Source of the DNA: Panax quinquefolius
Taxonomy: Eukaryota; Streptophyta; Magnoliopsida; Apiales; Araliaceae
Length of the DNA: 64,000 bases
Reading direction: 5' to 3'
NCBI GenBank assembly: GCA_020205615.1
Contig: CM035173.1
Span: forward strand, 51,264,617 to 51,328,616
Made by a program: the position numbers and the translations under genes
The notes under the pieces: model-generated
Seen by the model: the letters and a program-made list of their open reading frames with translations, nothing else
The model's database searches: none
Told to the model about the DNA's origin: nothing
In this document: positions 45,196 through 56,932 of the stretch, piece after piece
Layout of the letters: the number at the start of each line of letters is the position of its first letter
Numbering within the stretch: position 1 is the stretch's first letter

Positions 45196-48100
45196 TGTAA
45201 GACCCCAAATTTTATAAAATGAAAGTTTTCAATTTTCTAATAATTATTATTTTATTTCGTAAATGGTTAAATTGATAAAGGGTTAAAGTTAAGAGTGATA
45301 TGTGAATTTTTTTGCAAAGTATGCAAGTTGTTATAAAATATTCGTTTGGTTGAGGAATATTCTTTTTCGTTTGAGAATATCCGTGACGACGCAAGACAAT
45401 CATTGGTGGACCCCATTACGAAAGTATTATCGTAGTAGTAAGAAAACGCATGTAATTATTTTTTATAAAAATAACTACGAAAGTGTTACCGTTAAACCGC
45501 GTTGAACTACTCTTGGTAGTAAAAGTACAAAGAATACGTTATTGGTCGCATAGTAGCACACGGTATTGATTATTGATGCTTATGTGAGAAGTCACTCAGT
45601 TATACTCAATTATTGCTACAGTAATTGCTACATCATATTTCTCATGTTATTGATTCAATTATTGTCACAGTATCATCTGCATAATATGATATATTATTAA
45701 ATCAATAATTGAGACGACAAAGTTATTCATATTATTAAATTGCAATATTTACAATGTCTAGAAGTTCTGTAAAGAAGAGGTTTGGTCACCTAATTGCGCG
45801 CCAATAGAGAGAAATCCTTATTGGAAAGCCCCCTCTTTACTAGGAACGACCTGGTTGTTAAATATTGTGAGAGTTATAATATTAATGATGAATGTTATTA
45901 AAAATCAAAGTTGAGTTCGGAGTTGAATTTGGAGACGCAGACGTGATATTTGAGTCCGGAACGATGAAATTAGTAGAAATAGACTATAAACACAAAATTT
46001 GTTGGGGTTGACTTTTTGGTCAAAAAATTCAACAGTTGGCTTTTTCGAAAAAAGTTAAACTTTGAAATTTCCAAAATAAAATTTTTGAGAAAAATATTTC
46101 CATTGTGTTGGGATTGTTAGTGTTAATGGAAATCGACATTTATTTTGATAATAATTGATGTCTAGAGGTTATATTGACCAATCGGGTAATTAATCGAATA
46201 AATGAGCAATTAATTGTTATTAATTCACATGATTATAACTATTTGTTCACATGTGTGTACTATTGATTTACATTCATTTACTATTACGGGAGTTGGTGCA
46301 AGTTTAATAATACTTGCAGGACTAAATTAAAAATGAAAGAAAAGTTGAAGGTATTGTACTGTAATATTTTGAGCCCCAAAACGTGCAATTATCAAAACTA
46401 TATTTTCCTATAAATAGAAGCTCATTCTTCCTTCATTTCTCACCAATTCATTAAATCTATAGAGAAATTATTATAGAGAGAAATTATAGAGAGAAAAAAG
46501 AAGAGAAGTTTGCTACATCTCTACTTCAGTATCCAGTTTTTTTCTAAAGTAAGGGGTATTATTTCTTTCGTATTCATGAAGAGAGCTATTGTTATTCCAT
46601 TCCTTATTATTATGTTAGAATAACTGCCTATGCAAAAAATAATGCATACATGGTGAAATTCTTCTATTATTCCATTCTTTATTATTACATTTGGAATATC
46701 ACATGCATGCGGATTACGCATGACCGGTTCCGCTTCTTTATTATTCTGTTGGAATATCCTCATGCATGCGGATTACGCATGACCTATTTCCATTCTTTAT
46801 TATTCATTGGAATAACTTTTATGCATGCGCTTTATCGCATGCTCGATGAATTCTCATTGTTATTCCATTCTTTATTATTCTCATTGGAATATCACATGCA
46901 TGCGGATTACGCATGACTCGTTCAATTCTTAATTATTCTTGTTGGAATAACTCATGCATGCGGTCTATCGCATGCCCGGTGAATTTCATTGTTATTCCAT
47001 TCTTTATTATTTTGTTGGAATATCCTCGTCTGCATGCGGATTACGCATTTAATTCGTTCCATTCTTTATTATTCATTTGGGAATAACTCGTTCATGCGGT
47101 CTATCGCATGCATGGTGAATTTCGGTTATTCCATTCTCTATTATTCTGTTGGAATAACCTGTCTATGTGGATTACCGCATGCATGGTGAATTAACCTTTG
47201 TATTCATTCCTTATTAAATTATAGAAATGATCTGTCTACGTGGATTACCTCATGGCGGGTGAAAAATCTATTTGCAGTTTCGTAATTTTTCTGACCCTCA
47301 AAAATTTTGAAAAAATTTGAAATTATAATTTGATGAGTTTTCTATATTATGTCCAAAGGTGGCGATTTTTGGATGTATAGATTAAGAGTTATGGATTTTA
47401 TGAGAAAAGACTATTTTAAAAGTAAACCCTTATAACTCCTTGTGGTTAACTCCAAAATTGGTGAAAGTTTTATTGGGAGTACATGTATATAACAGGAGTA
47501 TACCCTGTAAATTTCGGAATTTTTGGACAAAAGTATAATTTATGATAAATGTCTAAATATTCGGCAGTTTTGTCCATATGAAAAATAGTAAATGAATTTT
47601 AAAAACTCTGAGAAAAATATATGTTCAATATGGGACTATATTCAGCTAAATCCCGAAAAGAAATATTTTTGGGATCGATTTGGTATTTTCATGAAAATGA
47701 ACTAGTTATGAGTAAATGAATTAAATATGTTATGCCAAGTAACAAAATTGAAAAATAGGATTTTATGGCTTGGGAATCCTATATAGGGTATATGCAGATT
47801 TTTGATGAGGAATTTGATCATTGGTGATGAAATCTTATGAGTATGACATTTTTGAATGATTAAAATGCATTATTTGGTAAAGTATAAATAATTAAAATAA
47901 ATTATTTAGAAGTTTAAGAAGTGATTAAAATATTATTATAATATTAATAATATTAATTTATAAGTTTATTAAGTGATTGATAATATTTGGATAAATTTAA
48001 AGTCTTTAATATTTATCCTTGATTTCGTTTGATTTGATTTCGTTTGATTATTGCTTATATCATTGTCATTATCCTCATGCTTATATTGTGATGAAAGTCA

Positions 48101-48838
48101 TCTTTGGCTTACGTGCATAGATGGACTTGGTATGATTATGACAAGGGATTATTCGGTATAATCATGACCTGTAATATTATAAATGATGTGGTAAAAATCC
48201 TCAGTGGCCTGTAGTGCATTGATGGACAATTTTTGGTATGATTATGACCAGTGATTATTCGGTATAGTCATGTCCATTGATGATTTAATGAATATCCTTG
48301 GCCCGTAATGCAGGGATGACTCGATGATGTGGTTTATTTATTAAGTTGAGTCTCAGCGATAAAAATTGATGAAACATTTTAAATCATAGAAGATAGTAGA
48401 TATCATGCTCTACTTAACTCTTCTAATGGATTGCTTATTCCGCTGCAGTTAAACTTGATGTCTACTGTATTTTATCAGTTTAACATTGTTGAAGACTAAT
48501 GATAATTTTTCTCGCATTATCTTAGTCATAATATTTCTTCTTGGGCTAGTTGAGCTCACCCTTTTCTTTCAATGTTCTCTTGAGAAATGAGAATATAAAT
48601 GAACTAGTCGGGAATGGATTGACCATCCGGATGGTTGCGATAGTAGTCCTCACTATTATGTGAAATAGTGTGATAATAAATCTATTGAGGACTTATTTTG
48701 AGTTTGAATCTTGTGTAAGACAATATTTGTATTAAAACTCACAACTCATGTTATTATATTTAAGATTGTATTTGTATTCTGTACCATGTATTTGGCGACT
48801 CAGAATAGATGATGTATACCTATTTTGGGGGCGTCACA
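45196..48838 (+). mobile_element. 5' LTR of nested gypsy element
   Basis: Opens TGTAAGACCCCAAATTTTAT, closes GGGGGCGTCACA. Compared with the 3' LTR it has extra sequence at about 45905-46500 and 47270-47990 and carries the longest hairpin array (46620-47260). Confidence 0.88.
46620..47260 (+). repeat. Tandem array of CATGCG...CGCATG hairpin units in the gypsy LTR
   Basis: Eight to ten units of 59-75 bp, each with TTCCATTCTTTATTATTC, TTGGAATA(AC/TC), and a small inverted repeat such as CATGCGGATTACGCATG or CATGCGGTCTATCGCATG. Hairpin centres lie near 46714, 46772, 46832, 46906, 46965, 47040, 47101 and 47172. Shorter versions are at 52740-53160 and, inverted, at 63230-63660. Confidence 0.85.
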
Positions 48839-48840
48839 GT

Positions 48841-48853
48841 TGGTATCAAAGCT
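48841..48853 (+). other. Gypsy primer binding site, diverged
   Basis: TGGTATCAAAGCT, two bases after the LTR end, differs by one base in the core from the iMet-complementary TGGTATCAGAGC. Confidence 0.75.
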
Positions 48854-49025
48854 TAGGGATATGATCCTTGACTGAGATGTGAGACAAGAACTAGGAGGGG
48901 AGAGACGGGGAATTCCTTCGTTAGTATGATCTACCTAAGTTTATTTGGTATTTAATTGGTCAGTCAGAGTATAGGGATAATATGTGATATGTTAATTAAC
49001 CCTTGTTTTGTGGTAGTATTTAAAA

Positions 49026-50215
49026 ATGGCATCCGAAAATGTTGAGATAAGCAATGAAGCACATGAGACCGTTGAGTCACCACAAATTAATACCCAGGAT
49101 AATGTGCAACAGGAAGACAATAATCCTCAGGTAAACAACAACGATGAAATGATGAACGATGGGATGTTCAGAGGCTTTATGCAATTCATGCAACATCGGT
49201 AAGGCGGCTCCTATCCAAAATGCGTGTGGAAACACCGACAACTCTCGAGACGGGTCACATGCTTAAGCGCTTCAAGAATCTGGGACCACCAGAGGTTTTT
49301 GGAGAGCCAAAACCACTTAAAGCGAGACGTGGATAAAGCGGATCTGCAAGATATTTGATGTCTTGGGATGCTCGAGGAGAAAAGGTTCCTTTGCCACCTT
49401 CATGTTGCGGCGGAGGCGAGATCTTGGTGGGAATCTATAAAGCGTACTCAACCTGCCGCACTGAAGATGACTTGGGAAAAGTTTCAAGAATTGTTCAACG
49501 ACAAGTACTTTCCCAAAAGTATTCATCACATGAAAGAGGTAGAGTTCATCAAGCTGGAGCAAAACAACATGACCGTGTCACAGTACGAAGCCAAGTTTGC
49601 CGAGTTGTCCCGGTTTGCGTCCCATTTGGTTTATAATGAGGAGAGAATGACGTGAATGTTTCTAAGAGGTTTAAAACCCGAGATACGTCAATATCTTATC
49701 TCTCATAAACTGTGTTTGTATTCAGATGTTGTTAATAGGGCTCAGTTATTGGAGCGCGATAATGAGTCAACCCAACCAAAAGAGAGCAGCCGACAAAATG
49801 ATAATACCAGTGATAACAGTCATCGAAGCGGTGACAATAAGCGTGGAAGGAATCAACATGCCAGAAATGGTAATCAATTCGGTGGTAATCATGGCCATGA
49901 CAATAAGAGTGGACATTTCAAGATGAGGAGATTCAATAATGATGGAAAGATGTCAGCACCAGCACCTGTTGTTAAGGAAGGAGAACGACCACCGGGTCGT
50001 ATGTTACAAATGTGGAGGGGAAGGACACATAAGTTCAAACTGCACGATGCAGTCCAAAGCATGTTACAATTGTGGAAAAGAAGGTCACCTAGCCTAATTT
50101 TGTCGTGCACTAAAGTCAAGTCCAGCTGGGATGGAGGCATCCAAGGGTGTCCCAGACAAGACAAAATCGGAAGTTCAAGGGAGAGCGTTTGTCGTAACCT
50201 CCCCAAAAGCGAGTA
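49026..50215 (+). pseudogene. Gypsy gag with two zinc knuckles, frameshifted
   Basis: ATG at 49026 gives MASENVEISNEAHETVESP and an early stop. The retrotransposon gag domain follows in another frame (MTWEKFQELFNDKYFPKSIH, VSQYEAKFAELSRFA), a stop at 49653, then GLKPEIRQYLISHKL. A Gly/Asn/Arg-rich linker leads, after one more shift, to two CCHC knuckles at about 49998-50110: [14 protein letters not shown] and [11 protein letters not shown] followed by a stop in place of the base before FC. Clearly a dead copy of a standard chromovirus-like gag. Confidence 0.87.
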
Positions 50216-50229
50216 ACCCGAACGAATTT

Positions 50230-50634
50230 AGCACGGGTTAGTTAATTACAAATTTTTGCGAAGTCTATACCTTGTTAGATACCGGTTCTACCCATTCTTT
50301 TATCTCTCTTGCTTGCGCTCAACGTTTAAATTTGACCCTAGAGAAGTTAGACTTTGACTTATTGGTTAAAACTTCGTTAGTAGAAGCCTTCATTATCTCC
50401 ACTGTTTATAAATCTTATTTGATTCAAATCAACACTTTCACGTTACCTGTCGATCTTATCTCTTTGAAAATACTTGCCTTTGATGTGATTTTAGGGATTG
50501 ATTGGTTAACTACTCATCATGCTAAAATCGATTATTTTCATAAGGTTGTTAGCTTTCATATTCCTAACCAACCTGTTATGCGAATTCAAGCAACCAAACC
50601 ACTAAAAATCAATCATTGTCATATCAAGCCATAA
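50230..50634 (+). pseudogene. Gypsy aspartic protease
   Basis: LLDTGSTHSFISLACAQRL contains the retropepsin active site D-T-G; FDVILGIDWLTTHHAKIDYF is the second conserved block (ILGxDWL). The frame is open for 120 codons from 50272 and then stops. It should continue into reverse transcriptase, but that part is nearly all deleted. Confidence 0.9.
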
Positions 50635-50834
50635 GTAAAGAGCCCCGAGCCTTTCGCTGGTGACTTCCTTGTGTGGAATGCACCGAAGCCAGACTATCCG
50701 TAGGGGACGCCGTAAATAATAGTTGTAAGTTGATAGGTATCAATGTGACGTGCTATCCAAGTCTTGGATGAGAGTCACAGTTTTGAATGATATTTTAATT
50801 GTTAATAAATTTCCTGACGTATTCTTGAAGACTT

Positions 50835-51573
50835 CTTAGCCTACCCCTAGAGCGTGAAATCGAATTTTGTATTAACCTCAGTATAAAACCCATTTCTAAA
50901 ACCCTCAAATATTTCTTCAACTAAAATGAACGTATAATGCGCCAAAGACGTTGGCTCGAGCTGTTGAAGATTACGATTATACCATTCAATACCATCGTGG
51001 AAAAACGAATGTGATAGCTGACGCGTTGAGTAGAAGATCGTATGCATTTACGAGTGCGAATATACGAACCTACGTGAAGATAACGAATATATGATTAGAA
51101 CTGACTTTAGTCGATAATGTTAAAGTCGCTAAAGCTACGTAATCTTCTGAGAGTCGATGAATACGAAGAAGAAGGTTCAAGAGGGCGTTATTTTAAAAGC
51201 AAGAGTTGCTGAAGAGAGGAAATCTCAACCCTCGATTTAATTGGCCCATTTGAAATCCTCGATCGAGTAGGAACTGTGGCATATAGACTCGTTTTACCGC
51301 CAAGTATGTCACATGTTCATAACTTTTTTAACGTATCAATGTTACGTAAATATGTGGATGACCCGAACCACGTTATTAAATTAGAATTATACGAGATAGC
51401 AGAAGAATTAACGTATGAGGAGATACGTGTTAAAATCTTGGATAAGAAGGATCATATTCAACACTCAAAGGTTATACCTCAAGAGTTAGAATTTGACGAA
51501 GTGTCCTCATTTGTTCGGCATACCAGGTACGTACGTAAATTTCGAGGGCGAAATTTCATAAGGAGGGGAGATT
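50835..51573 (+). pseudogene. Gypsy RT stub, RNase H end and integrase C-terminus, fused by deletion
   Basis: EREIEFCINLSIKPISKT (start of RT, near 50850-50900) is followed directly by RRWLELL and the RNase H end (TIQYHRGKTNVIADALSRRS, readable with shifts near 50945-51040). Integrase C-terminus starts at about 51250 (VAYRLVLPPSMSHVHNFFN, SMLRKYVDDPNHVIK). The order shows a deletion of roughly the RT core and another of the integrase core. The end leads into the polypurine tract AAGGAGGGGAGAT (51560-51572). Confidence 0.8.
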
Positions 51574-54217
51574 GTAAAATCCCAAATTTTACGAATAAAG
51601 ATTTAATTTTCTCGAAATATTTTTTTCAAAATTATGGTGTGGATTTGAGATAATGTTATAGTTATGGGTAATATTTAGAAATTTTGAAAAGTATGCAAGT
51701 TGTTATATAATATTCGATTGGTCGAGGAATATTCTTTTTGTCGGGGAATATTCGTACGATGGTACAATCATTGGTGGATCCCACAACGGAATTATTGTTG
51801 GATTGAGAAAGCGATAAAAATATTTTTATGAAAATAACGGCGGAAGTTTTACCGTTAAAACTGTTGAACTACTCGGTAGTAAAAGTACAGTAATACGCGT
51901 GGTTGCATAGTAGCACACGGTATTGATTATTGATGCTTACGTAAGAAGTCACTCAATTTTGTTCAATTATTGCTACAGTAATTGCTGCATAGTATCTCAC
52001 GTTATTTGATTCAATTATTGTCAGTATTTTATATATTATTAAATCAATAATTGAGACTACGAAGTTATTCATATTATTATTTGCAATATTGACGATGTCT
52101 AGAAGTTCTGCCAAGGAGAGGTTTGGTCACCTAATTGCGCGCCAATAGGGAGAAATCCTTTCTTTCCTGGGAACGACCTGGTCAATTAATAGTGTGAATT
52201 ATAATAATGATGATGATTTTTGTTTTATTATTATTATAAATGTAATAAAACAGAAAGATTTTTATATAAAATAGAATACTTTTTATAAAGTTTTGTTTTA
52301 TTTGATTATAAATAGAATATAATATATTTTATTATGCATAGAGTTTGTATAGTGTCTCCAGATAGTGTTTGCATAGTAAAATCTTTTTATATAAAAATGA
52401 ATACTTTTATAAAGTTATTTGTTTTATTAGATTTTAAATAATATATATATATATTTTATAAATAGAATACATTATATTTTATTGCATAGTATCCTTTCTA
52501 TTTTCCTATAAATAGGATGTTTAGTTAGAATTGAAAACACACGGAAGTTCGAGAGAATTTTCTTCTATAATCTTGAGTGTATTTTCTTTAGAGTTTTAAG
52601 AAGCTTTGGCGTGAAAAGCAAAGATAAGTTTTCTTCAAGAATATCATCGCCTCTACCAATTGGAATACTCTTCTTTTCTAAGGTAAGGGTATTATTCTTT
52701 CGTATTCATGAAGAGAATTATTTTCTTTCAATACTGTAAGAAGTCATTATTCCATTCTTTATTATTATGTTGGAATAACTTTTATCTATGTGAAGTACCT
52801 CATACATGGTAAAATTCTTCTCATTATTCCATTCTTTATAATTACATTGAATAACTTTGTCTCATGGCGCCTATCGCATGCCTCGTGAATTCATTGTTGT
52901 TATTCCATTCTTTATTATTCATTTGGAATATCCTCATGCATGCGCAGCTTTCTGCATGACCGGTTCCATTCTTTATTATTCTGTTGAATAACTCATGCAT
53001 CATGGATTATTACACGCCTAGTGAATTCTTACATTATTCCATTCTTTATTATTCATTGGAATAACTCATACATGTGGATTACCGCATGCATGGTGAATGA
53101 TCCTTCAGATTTATTCTTTATTAAATTGTGGAAATGATCTATCTACGTGGATTACCGCAAGGCGGGCGAAAATCCATTTGCAGTTTCATATATTCTATTA
53201 TACTCAGTTGGTTAAAGTTTTTGCTTCTATACTCCATGAAATTAGTAGAATTTCCTAGATATTTCAAGCTTTCATCCAAAGATCTTTTCATGGAAATATT
53301 CTTCTGAGCATTCTTGAATTTTACTCCACAAAGAAGTATCATGTTGACAATTTGGACGTTATTGATTTTTGGATAAACTAAAATTTTAAATCTTTAAAAT
53401 TTATCCTTGAACTTATTTTATTGAATTATTTATGTCATTATCATCATCCTCATGCTTATATTGTGATGACAATTATCTTTGGCTTACGTGCATAGATGGA
53501 CTTGGTATGATTATGAGCAGGGATTATTCGGTATAATCATGACTTGTAATGTTATAAATAATGTGGTAAAAGTCCTCAGTGGCCTATAGTTCATTGATGG
53601 ACAATTCTTGGTATGATTATGACCAGGGATTATTCGGTATATTCATGACCATTGATGATTTAATGAATATCCTTGGCCTATAGTGCAGGGATGACTCGAT
53701 GATGTGGTTTATTTATTAAGCTGAGTCTCAGCGATAAAAATTGATGAAAACATTTTAAATCATAGAAGATAGTAGATATCATGCTCTACTTGACTCTTCT
53801 AATGGATTGCTTATTCGCTTTGTGCTTAAACTTGATGTTTATTGTATTTTATCGCTTTAACATTGTTGAAGACTAATGATAATTTATTCTACATTATCTT
53901 AGTCATAATATTTCTTCTTGGGCTAGTTGAGCTCACCTTTCTTTCTTTCAATGTTCTCTTCAGAAATGAGAATATAAATTTGGAACTAGTCGGGGAATGG
54001 ATTGATTTCATCCGATGGTTGCATTAGTAGTCCTCACTATTCTCGTGAAATAGTGTGATAATAAATGTATTGAGGACTTATTTTGAGTTTGAATACTGTC
54101 TAGAAGACAATATTTGTATTAAAACTCACAGCTCATGTTGTATATTTAAGATTGTATTTGTATTATGTACCATGCATTTAGCGACTCAGAATAGGTACCT
54201 ATTTTGGGGACATCACA
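51573..54217 (+). mobile_element. 3' LTR of nested gypsy element
   Basis: Opens TGTAAAATCCCAAATTTTAC, closes TTTTGGGGACATCACA. It shares CATAGTGTTTGCATAGTA with the LTR at 360-2929, which the 5' LTR of this element lacks, and has a shorter hairpin array (52740-53160). Confidence 0.87.
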
Positions 54218-54700
54218 ACAGATAAAAGTCCTTAACATAATCAATTTGATTGATCAATTAGGACAACGAGTTTTGTCATGGATGGAAAGTTGAGCCAAGA
54301 TTTGATCTTGTACTCACTCCCGGACTGCTTTCACAATTGTTGTGAATTTTTCATATGAACAAGCTAGATATCAGCCTTGGTGATTTGCTTAACATGTTGA
54401 AAAATGTTGAGAGTCACTTTCCAACCAAGAAAGACCATGTCTTACTGGTAGGGGCCAAAGGATCTTCTGAAAAGAAAAATGATTCAAAGAAGGTAAATAG
54501 AAAAGCAAAAACAAAGGATAACAAGAACAAAATTGATACGGATAACAAATGAGTTTGCTTCCACTGCAATAAGCCTGGACACTGGAAAGAAACTGCAAGA
54601 AGCATTTTGCAGAGGCTAACCAAAAGAAGCTTAGTGAAGTTTCGGTTACAAATACAATTTTGTTCATGATTTCAAATAATTTTTTCTTTAAGTCAAGGTT
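54218..54700 (+). pseudogene. Copia A gag remnant with zinc knuckle
   Basis: SQDLILYSLPDCFHN and NKLDISLGDLLNMLKNVESH (54230-54430) are copia gag. A Lys-rich linker follows and then CFHCNKPGHWKE, a zinc knuckle broken by a stop before it and by a frameshift at its last cysteine. The N-terminal part of gag is absent, apparently lost when the gypsy element came in. Confidence 0.85.
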
Positions 54701-56920
54701 CTACTTGGGTATTGGATACCGACTTTAGTTATCATAAATATAGATTTATGAAGGGACCAAGCAGAAATAGAAAACTAAACAAAGATAAGTAATCCTATGT
54801 GTGGAAATGAAGCAAAGGTTGCTATATTAGCCATAGAAACTTATAGTTTAGCAATGCCTACAGGCAAATCTATTAAGTTAATAAGTTGTTATTGTATTCC
54901 AGTTCTTGTTAGAAATATTATTTCTATTTTATTGTTGGACAATGAAATCTTTGGTATTATATTTAAGAATAATTGTTGTTCTATTTATAATAATAATAAT
55001 AATGTTTTGTATAGAACTGAAATATTACTTAATGGATTTTGTATAGACTTACGTGAAAATAATTTTGCAAATTGAACAAACTAGTATAAGAAAAGGAGAT
55101 GATCATTCAAAGAGTTGAATGTGTGTATTTGCTAAAATACAAGTGTGAATTATTTAAAAGGTTCAAAGAATTCAGAAGTGAAACAAATTGGCAAAGTATT
55201 AGGATTCTTTGATCGGAATCAAGGAAGGAATACTTGTGCAATGAGTTTCTAAATCATCTCAAATGGTTTTCTCACAATGGACGCCTCCTTATATGCAATA
55301 ATTGATTGATGTATCTGAAAGGAAAAATCATACCTTGTTGGACATGGTGCGGTCCATAATTAATTTACTGACATTCCAGTATCCCTCTAGGGTCATGTCC
55401 TAGAAATGGCTGCATATCTACGAAAAGGTAACCTCAAAATCCGGCCACAAGACTCCATAAAAGTTATGGACATGAAGGATCCCTAATTTTTAGTATGTTA
55501 AGATAAGGGGTTGTCCAACTTATGTGAAAAGGTTTCAAAGGATAAGCTTGTGACAAGATTTGACAAGTGTCGATTTGTGGGACATCCTAAAGTAAGTTTA
55601 GGGTATATGTTCTATAATCCTACTTGGCAAAAGGTGTTTGTTGCGAAACACGCTGCCTTCTAAGATAAAGGTGTTTATCATTGAAGGGGCTAGTGGGAGG
55701 ATAATAGATCTTGAAGATTTCAAGAACCACAAAACACTATAAGTTAAATAAGAGGAACCTGTAAATAGACCTATTGTACCACAACCGAATCATAAATTTG
55801 GAATAGTACCAAAGATACCTAGGAGGTATGGATTCATCATAAATGATGATGATGAGGTGCACATCATAGAAGATGATGATCCAGTTACATACAATAAGGT
55901 AAGAGTTGTAGACACTCAGAGAAATGGATTGAAGTAAGCTTTTTCAAATATGGAACATTCGTTTTGATGAGATAATCAAAAAAGGTTTGATTTAATCAAA
56001 AACAAGAATGAACCTAATGTGTACAAAAGGGTCAGTGGGAGTGTTGTGATATTCCTAGTATTATATGTTGATATACTACGGATAAGGAATAACATACCAA
56101 TGCTACAATCAATAAAGCTAAAGTTTTCTAAACATTCCTCCATGAATGATTTGGGAAGAGTATCTTAATTGGGGATAAAATCTATATATATAGATTAAAG
56201 AGGATGCTCGACTTAACCCAAGGAACGTATATTCATTTGATGCTAAAGTCGTTTACCATGGCAAATTCCAAGAGATGTCTCATGTTGATGAGCCATGGAG
56301 TGTATCTCTCTTAATAGTCCCCACAGACTCCTGAAAAGAGAGATCGCATGAGTGACAATTATGTATGTAATGAAATATACGAGACCTGATGATGATCAGT
56401 CATATTCTGGAGAAGTTCACTGTGAGTCAGTGAAAAATATCTTAAAGTACTTAACCGACACTAAGGATGTGATCATATTCATGGTGGGTCTAAATTAAAA
56501 CTAGAGGGCTTAACAGATTCAAGTTTTTCAGACAGACCAAGACGACATAAAATCCACTTTAAGGTAAAGCGTTACCTTGAACGGTGGTGCAGTGAATTAG
56601 AAAGGTTCCAAACAGCAAAGAGTTGCTGGTTTAGTGATAAAGACAAAGTATGTAGCTGTAAATGAAGCTGCAAGTTGATTGTTTGGATGAAAAGTTCATT
56701 ACAGAACTAGGAATAGTTCTTAAGTCTCATCTTGGATCTAAACATGTATTGTGGCACTTTCATTTGATTATAAGAATAATTGAAAGTTGGAAAATCACTA
56801 TAGAGATAGTGGACTCTCAAGAACAACATTACATATCCATTAACTAAAGCTTATCCAACAGCAGGATAATCGTCACTTAGAAAAGAAGAGTATGAGATAC
56901 CATGACGATTGGCTTTAGTG
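54701..56920 (+). pseudogene. Copia A pol remnant (protease, integrase, RT, RNase H)
   Basis: STWVLDTDF (54695-54720) is the decayed protease start. RKNHTLLDMVRSIINL near 55320-55370 matches the late integrase motif. Near 56040-56160 VLYVD and FSKHSSMNDLGRVS belong to RT. SYSGEVHCESVKNILKYL and TDSSFSD-like RNase H sequence follow. The last codons run into the polypurine tract AAGTGGGAGATT. Many stops; no frame longer than about 90 codons remains. Confidence 0.8.
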
Positions 56921-56932
56921 CAAGTGGGAGAT
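56921..56932 (+). other. Polypurine tract of copia A
   Basis: CAAGTGGGAGAT, immediately before the TG of the 3' LTR. Standard copia form. Confidence 0.85.

Larger units (their letters stand above)
45196..54217 (+). mobile_element. Ty3/gypsy element with large internal deletion, nested in copia A
   Basis: LTRs 45196-48838 (3,643 bp) and 51573-54217 (2,645 bp), primer site, gag, zinc knuckles, protease, a stub of RT, the last part of RNase H and the integrase C-terminus are present in order. The RT core and most of integrase are missing. LTR lengths differ by about 1 kb and the flanks (GTCTA before, ACAGA after) do not match, which argues for recombination and not one clean insertion. Non-autonomous. 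Confidence 0.88.

Noticed and set aside
46620..47260. CRISPR-like array
   Set aside because: Units are tandem copies within a plant LTR; spacers are related to each other and no cas genes exist in this eukaryotic context.
49355..49636. 93-codon frame overlapping gypsy gag
   Set aside because: It is a shifted reading of the gag region; the frame from 49368 holds the recognisable gag residues.
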